Source: Nonomuraea muscovyensis (lineage in GTDB: Bacteria; Actinomycetota; Actinomycetes; Streptosporangiales; Streptosporangiaceae). From it: 64,000 nt of DNA. Positions 57,046 through 64,000 of the stretch are shown piece by piece. How positions within the stretch are numbered: the stretch's first letter is position 1; every line of letters begins with the position of its first letter. A model generated the notes under the pieces. It saw only the letters and a program-made list of their open reading frames with translations. It was not told where the DNA came from and did no database searches. The translations under genes were made by a program, and so were the position numbers. Where the stretch lies: contig NZ_JACHJB010000002.1 of assembly GCF_014207745.1 (NCBI RefSeq), positions 1,674,001 through 1,738,000 on the forward strand, in the 5' to 3' direction.

Positions 57046-57444
57046 TCACCCCACCTCGGCGAGCGCTGCCACCGGCCGGGGAGGCGAAGGCCTCGGGGCT
57101 TCGCCCCGATCCGCCTCCTGGGTGGGGTCCGCCTCGATCGGTCTGGCCGAGAGGACCTCCACCTCGTAGCGCCAGACCTTCGCGGTCGACGGGCCGTAGA
57201 TGCGACACCGGAACGCCCCCGTCACCTCCAGCAGCGCAGGAGGCCGCAAGCTCCGGACCAGCTCGGCCGTCTCCTGGTCGAACGTGACGCAGGGGATGCT
57301 GTCGGTCAGGGTGCCGCCACGTCTGTGGCGGCGGCGCCGTCGCACCACCAGACGCCACTTCGTCAGGGTGTCGCCGCTCGGCAACGTCTTGTCCTCGGCT
57401 GCCCCGGACAGCCTTCCCACCAGAACGACCTCGTTGCGGTCCAT
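57046..57444 (-). CDS. SSB-like OB-fold protein
   Basis: The protein is 132 residues. The N-terminus NEVVLVGRLSG and the LTKWRLVVRR and IPCVTFDQETAELVRSL segments follow the single-stranded DNA-binding protein fold. An unusual basic run RRRRRHRRG lies in the middle. The acidic DDDIPF tail that recruits partner proteins in true SSB is absent; the C-terminus is Pro/Arg-rich. It is thus an SSB paralogue, probably not the replicative one. It is divergent from the next hydrolase gene. Confidence 0.82.
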   Translation of the reverse strand: MDRNEVVLVGRLSGAAEDKTLPSGDTLTKWRLVVRRRRRHRRGGTLTDSIPCVTFDQETAELVRSLRPPALLEVTGAFRCRIYGPSTAKVWRYEVEVLSARPIEADPTQEADRGEAPRPSPPRPVAALAEVG

Positions 57445-57553
57445 TACCGCCTCCCATCGATGCTCAGGTGGAGATCACTCTTTACGATGAGGGGGAGGCC
57501 GGATCGGCTCGAACGCCGTTCTGGGGATAGCGGACACGGCTCTTGGAGCGCCT

Positions 57554-58480
57554 GTGGACAACATCACCGCCCTGGGCGGCGACGTCTATGAGATTGACAC
57601 CAAAATGGCCGGCTACACGGGCATCACCGCCGGCTACCTGATCCTGGGCGACCGCCCCTGCCTGGTGGAGACGGGCACGTCCACGTCGGCGCCGGTGGTG
57701 CGTGATGCCCTGGCGTCCCTGGGCGTGGGCCCCCAGGACCTGGCGACGGTCGTCGTCACGCACATTCACCTCGACCATGCCGGAGGGGTCGGCGACATCG
57801 CCAGGTTCTTCCCTGCCGCGCAGATCGTCGTACACGAGAAGGGTGCCCGGCATCTGGCGGACCCGTCCCGGCTGATGGCCAGCGCCCGCATGGTGTGGGG
57901 CGACAAGCTGGACACGCTCTTCGGCGAGCTGTCGCCGACCGAGGCGGAACGCATCGTCGCCCTGGGCGACACCGGCTCCATCGACCTGGGCAACGGCCGA
58001 ACCCTGAGCAGCCACTACTCACCCGGCCATGCCAAGCACCACGTCGGCCTGGTCGACTCTGGCACCGGCGACCTGTACGTCGGCGACGCCGCCGGGGTCT
58101 ACCTTCCGCAGACCGGTGACCTGCGGCCTGCCACACCGCCACCGGACTTCGATCTGCAGACGGCGCTCAACTCGATCGCCCTGTTCGAGGCTCTGGGGCC
58201 GCAGCGGCTGCTGTTCAGCCACTACGGCCCGGTGAACGCGGTCCAGGAGACGCTCGAACGGTCCGCCGAGGAGCTCCGCATCTGGGTGGACCTGACCCGG
58301 CAGGCACGCACCGAAGGCATGGATCTCGACCACGCCGTGGCCATGGTCAGGGACCGCACGAAGGAGCGCTACAGCGCGCTGAAGGCCGACGACCAGACGG
58401 CGGAGCAGTTCGAGTTGTTGAGCGGCGCGCCGTCGAACGTCGCCGGCATCCTCCACTGGCTCGACCGCGTGTCGCCGTAA
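57554..58480 (+). CDS. metallo-beta-lactamase-fold hydrolase
   Basis: The protein is 308 residues from a GTG. The metal motif is THIHLDHAGGVGD (HxHxDH); further ligands are in SPGHAKHHVG and YVGDAAGVYLP, and HYGP closes the site. The last 80 residues form a helical domain (RIWVDLTRQARTEGMDLDHAV). This is the DRPCLVETG-containing subfamily seen in many actinomycetes; substrate unknown. It is not closely related to the hydrolase at 38758. Confidence 0.85.
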   Translation: MDNITALGGDVYEIDTKMAGYTGITAGYLILGDRPCLVETGTSTSAPVVRDALASLGVGPQDLATVVVTHIHLDHAGGVGDIARFFPAAQIVVHEKGARHLADPSRLMASARMVWGDKLDTLFGELSPTEAERIVALGDTGSIDLGNGRTLSSHYSPGHAKHHVGLVDSGTGDLYVGDAAGVYLPQTGDLRPATPPPDFDLQTALNSIALFEALGPQRLLFSHYGPVNAVQETLERSAEELRIWVDLTRQARTEGMDLDHAVAMVRDRTKERYSALKADDQTAEQFELLSGAPSNVAGILHWLDRVSP

Positions 58481-58910
58481 CAGCCGACCGGCACGGTCTG
58501 TCAGCGCGGAGCCCCGGTACGCGAGGCGCGTCCATCCGGCCATACGCACAGCGTGCCCCGTCCGGCGAGCCCGTCTCGTCCGGCGGGGCATGCCACAGGA
58601 CCCGCGCACCGGGCCTGAGGCACCTGCCACGGCTCGTTCGGTGCGCCCATGCTGCGTGATGCGACTCACGCACGTCGGTGTACGCGTGCCGCCGTGTGGC
58701 TCGACCCGCCGGGCCTCGCTGGTCGTGCCGCCGCACCGAACCGCGTACGGACATGTGTCAGCTCAGCATCGGCAACGCACCGGTCGCGGATCTGACAGGC
58801 TTCTTGGGCTGTCGCCCTGGTCCGCGTTTCGATTGTCAGGCCGTGACACGCCGTCCAGCACGCTGACCCCCTTCCGACGAACTCATCCTCTACGTCACGT
58901 CCCGGACATG
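58481..58910. other. intergenic between convergent genes
   Basis: No family resemblance in any frame. The stretch contains the 3' flanks of two converging genes. No RNA structure was seen apart from the terminator that follows. Confidence 0.45.
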
Positions 58911-58951
58911 GAAAAGCCGCCGTCCACCCCTGAGAGGGATGGACGACGGCT
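58911..58951 (-). terminator. rho-independent terminator of the repeat-protein gene
   Basis: Read on the minus strand, AGCCGTCGTCCATCCC pairs with GGGGTGGACGGCGGCT with two mismatches around a 5-nt loop and is followed by TTTT. It begins 33 bp after the stop codon of the 933-residue protein. Confidence 0.85.
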
Positions 58952-58983
58952 GATCACGACCTGGCTACGGAGGCGGCGGGACG

Positions 58984-61785
58984 TCAATCGTCGCGCTTGG
59001 GCCTGTCCGTCGTCGGCGCTTCTTCCGGCTCGTCGAGAATGTCGCCGAAGTTCGGCTCGATGAAGGCCAGGTTGATGTCCGGGGCCGCTTCCGCCGGCTG
59101 TGTCTTGGACGCGTCCTCGCCGGTGGGCGCGGGCTCCGCAGTGGCCTTCTCGGCCTCCGCGGAATCATCCGGGGCCCCAGGCTGGGACGGCTCGGCGGTG
59201 TTCTTCTCCTTGGTCACGGCGTCGGCGCGTACGCCGGGGTCCGCGTCGAGATCGTCACCGTCCGTCCCGTCCTCGTCGGCCTCGTCCTCGACTTCCTCGT
59301 CCTTGAGGTCGTCGGTCGCCGCTTCGTCCTTCGGCTCGTCGTCCTGGACTTCATCGTCCTCGGTGAGGAGATCGTCGGCCTCGGCCAGCGCAGCCTCGTC
59401 CTCGATTTCCTCCTCCCGCTCGATCGCCTGGTCGATGGCGTCCGTGTCGGCGTCGTCCGTGTCGGCGTCGTCGAAGTCCTCTTCGAGGTCCTCGATGACC
59501 GCGCCGGTCAGCTCGGCGTAGCGCTCGGCCGCGTCGGTCTCACCGTCCTCGTCGAACGCCATCGCGCGGGCGAACCAGTCGGTCGCCGCCTCCTGGTGGC
59601 CTGCCTCCGCCAGCGCATCGGCGTACGCGAACGCGAGCCGCGCCGACCAGGGCTTCTGCTCCGGGTCGCGCAGTTCGGGGAGGCGCTGAAGGGTGATGAC
59701 GGCGGCGTCGTGCTGGTTGAGGTCACGGCGCGCGCCGGACTCCACGATGGCCAGCTCGATGCGCTCGGCCCTGTCGAGGCGCTCGGCCTCAGGTGAGCGC
59801 ACCAGGTCAAGGGCGCGCTCGGGTCGGCCGAGGCCACGCTCGCAGTCGGCCATGACGGGCAGGTAGGCGTCCGATCCTGTCATCCGCCTCGCGGCCCGCA
59901 GGTCGCTGAGCGCCTCGGAGTAGTGTCCGGCGCGGTAGGCGACGATGCCGGCCGCCTCGCGGACGACACCGATGCGAGCCGCGAACCTCCGTGCCACGCT
60001 GGTGTGCTCGTGCGCCCGGTCCGGGTCGTCGTCCTCGAGAGCCCGCTCGGCGGCGACGAGGTGCCTGCCCACCAGTTCGGCCAGGTCGCCGGGGAGGGAA
60101 CGGAGCTCATCGCGCACCTCCTTGTCGAGTTCGTCGGCGGTGATGTCGGGCGCGACCTCGGGAAGCCTCTCGCGCTGCGGTGCGTCCTCCCGGTCCGGCC
60201 GGCCGTACCGGGCACGCGCCCCGCCGGCGGACTGCTCGTCGCGGTCGCGAGAGAAGGGCCGGGCGCGGTCGCCCTGGTAACCACCGTCGCGCTGCGGTCC
60301 GCGGTCATCGCGGAAGCCGCCCTCACGGCGCGGACCACGATCGCCGCCGAACCCGCCCTCACGGCGCGGACCACGATCATCACGGAAGCCTTGACGAGGT
60401 CCACGGTCGTCGCGGAACCCGCCCTCACGACGCGGACCGCGATCGCCGCCGAACCCGCCCTCACGGCGCGGACCACGATCATCACGGTCACGGAACGGAC
60501 GGCGATCATCATCACGACGCGGACCACGATCATCGCGGAACCCGCCCTCACGACGCGGACCACCAGCGCCGCCGAACCCACCTTCACGGCGAGGGCCACG
60601 ATCATCACGGTCACGGAACGGACGGCGATCATCATCACGACGCGGACCACGATCATCGCGGAACCCGCCCTCACGACGCGGACCACGATCATCGCGGAAC
60701 CCGCCCTCACGACGCGGACCGCGATCGCCGCCGAACCCGCCCTCACGGCGAGGGCCACGATCGCCGCCGAACCCGCCCTCACGACGCGGACCACCAGCGC
60801 CGCCGAACCCACCTTCACGGCGAGGGCCACGATCATCACGGTCACGGAACGGACGGCGATCATCATCACGACGCGGACCACGATCATCGCGGAACCCGCC
60901 CTCACGACGCGGACCACGATCATCGCGGAACCCGCCCTCACGACGCGGACCGCGATCGCCGCCGAACCCGCCCTCACGGCGAGGGCCACGATCGCCGCCG
61001 AACCCGCCCTCACGACGCGGACCACCAGCGCCGCCGAACCCGCCCTCACGACGCGGACCACCAGCGCCGCCGAACCCGCCCTCACGACGCGGACCACCAG
61101 CGCCGCCGAACCCGCCCTCACGACGCGGACCACCAGCGCCGCCGAACCCGCCCTCACGACGCGGACCACGATCATCACGGTCACGGAACGGACGGCGATC
61201 ATCATCACGACGCGGACCACGATCATCGCGGAACCCGCCCTCACGACGCGGACCACCAGCGCCGCCGAACCCGCCCTCACGACGCGGACCACCAGCGCCG
61301 CCGAACCCGCCCTCACGACGCGGACCACCAGCGCCGCCGAACCCGCCCTCACGACGCGGACCACGATCATCACGGTCACGGAACGGACGGCGATCATCAT
61401 CACGACGCGGACCACGATCATCACGGTCACGGAACGGACGGCGATCATCATCACGACGCGGACCACGATCATCGCGGAACCCGCCCTCATGGCGGGGACC
61501 ACGGTCGTCCTGGCCGCGGTTACCGGAGCGCTCACCGTAGCCACGGCCCTGGTACGGCCGCCGGTCTCCGCCCTCGCGGCGCTGCCCGCGATCGTCGCGG
61601 CCGCTGGAGCGCTCGTCGGAGCGGAACGGACGGTCTCCTCTGGACCTGTCCTGGTCACCCCCGCGCGGGTTGTACCCGCTCCCTCTGTCGCCGGACGAGC
61701 GTCTCTCTCCGTCGTCGCCTCGTCCGCGCTGTCCGCCGTCCGGCCCGTTGTCTCTGTTCACTTCTGGTCCATTTCGTTGGCTCAC
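58984..61785 (-). CDS. large Arg/Gly-rich repeat protein with TPR-like C-terminal half
   Basis: The protein is 933 residues. Residues 1-95 are Arg/Gly/Asp-rich and non-repetitive. Residues 95-495 are built from near-identical 12-residue units (GGFRDDRGPRRE, GGFGGAGGPRRE, GGFGGDRGPRRE) and 18-residue units (DDDRRPFRDRDDRGPRRE). Residues 530-770 are helical and TPR-like (LVAAERALEDDDPDRAHEHT, YRAGHYSEALSDLRAARR). The last 160 residues are very acidic (EDDEVQDDEP). Actinomycete genomes commonly carry the TPR part with a shorter basic N-terminus. RGG-like repeats suggest RNA binding or condensate formation; that is inference. Confidence 0.9.
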   Translation of the reverse strand: MSQRNGPEVNRDNGPDGGQRGRGDDGERRSSGDRGSGYNPRGGDQDRSRGDRPFRSDERSSGRDDRGQRREGGDRRPYQGRGYGERSGNRGQDDRGPRHEGGFRDDRGPRRDDDRRPFRDRDDRGPRRDDDRRPFRDRDDRGPRREGGFGGAGGPRREGGFGGAGGPRREGGFGGAGGPRREGGFRDDRGPRRDDDRRPFRDRDDRGPRREGGFGGAGGPRREGGFGGAGGPRREGGFGGAGGPRREGGFGGAGGPRREGGFGGDRGPRREGGFGGDRGPRREGGFRDDRGPRREGGFRDDRGPRRDDDRRPFRDRDDRGPRREGGFGGAGGPRREGGFGGDRGPRREGGFGGDRGPRREGGFRDDRGPRREGGFRDDRGPRRDDDRRPFRDRDDRGPRREGGFGGAGGPRREGGFRDDRGPRRDDDRRPFRDRDDRGPRREGGFGGDRGPRREGGFRDDRGPRQGFRDDRGPRREGGFGGDRGPRREGGFRDDRGPQRDGGYQGDRARPFSRDRDEQSAGGARARYGRPDREDAPQRERLPEVAPDITADELDKEVRDELRSLPGDLAELVGRHLVAAERALEDDDPDRAHEHTSVARRFAARIGVVREAAGIVAYRAGHYSEALSDLRAARRMTGSDAYLPVMADCERGLGRPERALDLVRSPEAERLDRAERIELAIVESGARRDLNQHDAAVITLQRLPELRDPEQKPWSARLAFAYADALAEAGHQEAATDWFARAMAFDEDGETDAAERYAELTGAVIEDLEEDFDDADTDDADTDAIDQAIEREEEIEDEAALAEADDLLTEDDEVQDDEPKDEAATDDLKDEEVEDEADEDGTDGDDLDADPGVRADAVTKEKNTAEPSQPGAPDDSAEAEKATAEPAPTGEDASKTQPAEAAPDINLAFIEPNFGDILDEPEEAPTTDRPKRDD
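60305..61503 (-). repeat. 36-bp and 54-bp coding minisatellite
   Basis: About 1.2 kb of tandem 36-bp units encode the 12-residue repeats, interspersed with 54-bp units encoding the 18-residue repeats. Larger blocks are duplicated as well: the segment around 60556-60760 recurs almost exactly at 60786-60990. Unit order varies between blocks, which points to recombination or slippage during replication. Unit lengths are multiples of three, so changes preserve the frame. Confidence 0.95.
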
Positions 61786-62046
61786 TCAGCGGACCCGTAT
61801 CGCACATGACGGGCCGTGGCTGGTCGCTGCCCGCCCTCGGGCCTTACGCGACGAAGGCCACCCGTGGGGGTGGCCCGCTTTCCTCCAGCGTAGCAAGCCC
61901 GCGAGCGTCCATGCGCCCTCCGCTGGTGGATATCGGCTGCTCTGTACGGGCTCTTCGAAGTTGAACGGGGTCATGGGAAGGCCGGCTGCCGCTCACCCAG
62001 GAACTTCCTCCGCCGCCGAGGTCTGACCGTCTCCCGGCTTCACCGG

Positions 62047-63801
62047 TCAGCGCGACGGAGAATCGTGTTCGGCGCCGACACTCCGCGAGCCGCGCCACGA
62101 CCTCCACAGCGCCTCGTACACCCCGCCCGCCGCGACCAGCTCGTCGTGGGCTCCGACCTCCACCACCCGGCCGTTGTCCATGACGACCACCCGGTCGGCG
62201 TCGCGGGCCGTGTGCAGGCGGTGGGCGATCGCGATGACGGTCCGCCCCTCCAGGACGGCCGCGAGCGAGCGTTCTGCGCGCCTGGCCGTACGGGGGTCGA
62301 GCATGGCGGTGGCCTCATCGAGGATGACGGTGTGCGGGTCGGCCACGATGACCCTGGCCAGGGCGAGCTGCTGGACCCGGTCCGGGCCGAGGGTGGCGCC
62401 GGACGACTGGGACCCCAGCTCGTCGTCGAGCGAGGCGACCCAGTCGGCGCCGACCGCCGCCAGCGCCTTGCCCAGGCGGTCGTCACCGGCCGTCGGATCT
62501 GCCAGCAGCAGGTTGTCGCGGAGGGTGCCGAGGAACAGGTGCTGTTCCTGGGTGACCAGGACGACGTGCTCGCGGAGTTGGGCGGGGGAGAGGTCGGCGA
62601 CGGGCACCGAGCCGACGGTGACCGTGCCCAGGCGGGGGCGGTCGATGCCGGCCAGCAGCTTGCCCAGGGTGGACTTGCCGGCTCCCGAGGGGCCGACGAC
62701 GGCCAGGCGCTCGCCGGGCCGTACGGTCAGATCGACGCCGGTCACCACGTCGTCGCCGCCTTCGTAGGCGAAGTGCACGCCGCACGCCTCGATGCGGTCG
62801 CCCTGCGGCGCCGCGGCGGCGATCTCCTCCCGCGCCGGTGTCGCGAGGCCCTCGATCCTGGCGAAGGAGGCGCCGCTGCTCTGCAGCTGCTCCAGCCAGA
62901 TCAGGATCGTCTCGATCGGCTGGCCGAGCTGGCGCAGGTAGAGCACGCAGGTGACGACCGCGCCCAGCGTGACCTGGCCGCGGTCCAGGAGCACCCCGCC
63001 GAGCAGCAGTACCAGCACGGGCGGCAGGAGCGAGGAGACCTCCACCGAGGGCCAGAGCACGCCGCGCAGGAAGAGGGTCCGCAGCTGGGCGGCCCGGCTG
63101 CGCTCGATCACCCGTTCCGCCGCCCGCGTGCGCTTGGCCTGCAGGCCCAGGGCCTCGATGGTGCGAGCGCCCACGGCGTTGGCGGCCAGGTGCTCGGCCA
63201 GCTCCGAGCGGGCGGCGCCCTCCTCCAGGTAGGCGGGGCGGGCGTGGCGAAGATACCAGCGGGAGGCGGCCACGATGCCGGCCAGCGCGAGCAGACCGCA
63301 GGCGCCCAGGACCGGGTCGACCAGGAAGACGGCGACGATCAGGAAGAGCGCCTGCAGGCTCGAGACGAGGATCGCGGGGGCGGCGTCGCGCAGGGTGCGG
63401 CCGACGACGGCCACGTCGGTGGTTCCGCGGGTGGTCAGGTCGCCGGTGCGGGTGTGCTCGACCGTGGCGGCGGGCAGGGCCAGCACGCGGTCCAGGAGTT
63501 CGGCGCGGATGTGTTCCTGGACACGCTCGCTGAAGCGGGTGCCGATCTTCTCGGCGTACCTGGACAGGACCAGCTGGGCCAGCGCCGCGCCCACGGCGAT
63601 CGCGGCGAGCAGGTCGACCGTGCCTCCGGCGCTGATGGAGTCGATGATGCGGCCCAGCAACCACGGGCTGACCAGCGCCGCGGCCGCCGCGAGGCTGTTG
63701 AGCAGCAGCGTCGCGGTGAAGCCCGGCACGTCGCGCCTGACCAGGCGTAGGGCGGCCCGCCGGACCTGCTGGCGGTCGGCGATGGGCAGGTCGCGGTTCA
63801 T
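62047..63801 (-). CDS. ABC exporter half-transporter with a degenerate signature motif
   Basis: The protein is 584 residues: an N-terminal six-helix membrane domain (residues 25-310) and an ATPase domain. Walker A is VVGPSGAGKSTLGKLLAG, the Q-loop VTQEQHLFLG, Walker B TVILDEATAML and the H-loop IAIAHRLHTA. In place of LSGGQ the signature reads ATLGPDRVQQLALAR. The stop of the partner gene overlaps its start by 4 bp. It is one half of a heterodimeric exporter; cargo is unknown, drugs or lipids are usual. Confidence 0.92.
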   Translation of the reverse strand: MNRDLPIADRQQVRRAALRLVRRDVPGFTATLLLNSLAAAAALVSPWLLGRIIDSISAGGTVDLLAAIAVGAALAQLVLSRYAEKIGTRFSERVQEHIRAELLDRVLALPAATVEHTRTGDLTTRGTTDVAVVGRTLRDAAPAILVSSLQALFLIVAVFLVDPVLGACGLLALAGIVAASRWYLRHARPAYLEEGAARSELAEHLAANAVGARTIEALGLQAKRTRAAERVIERSRAAQLRTLFLRGVLWPSVEVSSLLPPVLVLLLGGVLLDRGQVTLGAVVTCVLYLRQLGQPIETILIWLEQLQSSGASFARIEGLATPAREEIAAAAPQGDRIEACGVHFAYEGGDDVVTGVDLTVRPGERLAVVGPSGAGKSTLGKLLAGIDRPRLGTVTVGSVPVADLSPAQLREHVVLVTQEQHLFLGTLRDNLLLADPTAGDDRLGKALAAVGADWVASLDDELGSQSSGATLGPDRVQQLALARVIVADPHTVILDEATAMLDPRTARRAERSLAAVLEGRTVIAIAHRLHTARDADRVVVMDNGRVVEVGAHDELVAAGGVYEALWRSWRGSRSVGAEHDSPSR

Positions 63802-64000
63802 GCGAGCACCGATCGGTAGGCGGGGGTGGACTCCATCAGCTCATGGTGGGTGCCGGAGGCGGCCACCCGCCCGTCCTCGATGAACAGCACCTGGTCGGCC
63901 TGGGCGAGCAGCAGCGGTGAGGTGGTGGCCACGACGGTCGTACGACCGGCGCGTGCCGTACGGAGTCGCCCCGCGAGGAGGGACTCGGTGTGCGCGTCCA
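63798..64000 (-). CDS. partner ABC exporter subunit, 3' end only
   Basis: The visible 66 residues are the C-terminus of an ATPase domain: DAHTESLLAGRL, then TTVVATTSPLLLAQADQVLFIEDGRVAASGTHHEL. The D-loop follows a Walker B outside the window. The H-loop histidine is replaced (VATTSPLL instead of xxAHRL). It is transcribed first and coupled to the downstream half-transporter. Confidence 0.88.
   Translation of the reverse strand, partial: DAHTESLLAGRLRTARAGRTTVVATTSPLLLAQADQVLFIEDGRVAASGTHHELMESTPAYRSVLA

Noticed and set aside
59880..61964. Frames of about 600 codons in other frames of the repeat tract, on both strands.
   Set aside because: They are periodic translations of the 36/54-bp repeats, lack ribosome binding sites and match no family.

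Overview
The window is high-GC DNA with actinomycete gene content: rbpA, whiA, mycothiol-dependent and SCP2-type enzymes, a steA/steB-like pair, and frequent GTG starts with 4-bp stop/start overlaps. The blocks whiA-yvcK-rapZ-uvrC and tlyA-nadK-recN-steA-steB are typical of filamentous Actinomycetota. A Streptosporangiaceae-like member (for example Nonomuraea or Streptosporangium) is plausible, but no rRNA is present to settle it.

Positions 1-21,000 are an accessory, decaying region. It has an intact ECF41 (SigJ-type) sigma factor next to an FAD oxidoreductase. From 4,981 to 21,046 it is framed by a full-length ACT-GNAT protein and a paralogue of it that lacks the GNAT domain. Between them lie Tn3 and IS3 transposase remnants and many broken genes: SDR, alpha/beta hydrolases, carboxylesterase, GntR, MarR, phosphotransferase and FAD monooxygenase. 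A few modules there are intact: haloalkane dehalogenase with MarR and TetR regulators, and a TetR-controlled amidohydrolase plus acyl-CoA ligase operon. Several strong palindromic operators survive, some beside broken genes.

Positions 21,000-43,000 are core genome: an amidohydrolase, rbpA, secG, tpiA-pgk-gap with a DasR-like site upstream of gap, then whiA-yvcK-rapZ-uvrC. Three tandem Rieske lipoprotein genes lie between uvrC and uvrA. After uvrA come a mycothiol-dependent enzyme and a metallo-beta-lactamase-fold hydrolase, pssA/psd, and terC. The terC leader is a good match to a yybP-ykoY manganese riboswitch whose expression platform would hide the terC ribosome binding site.

Positions 43,000-64,000 carry envelope and DNA-maintenance genes (glycosyltransferase, murJ-like flippase, MraY/WecA-type transferase, steB, steA, recN, nadK, tlyA), then a HAD phosphatase, a TPR protein, a DUF1015 protein, an SSB-like protein and a second metallo-hydrolase. 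A 933-residue protein has an N-terminal tract built from about 33 Arg/Gly-rich 12- and 18-residue repeats. The window ends in a heterodimeric ABC exporter with one degenerate ATP site.

No rRNA, tRNA, CRISPR array or complete insertion sequence was seen.
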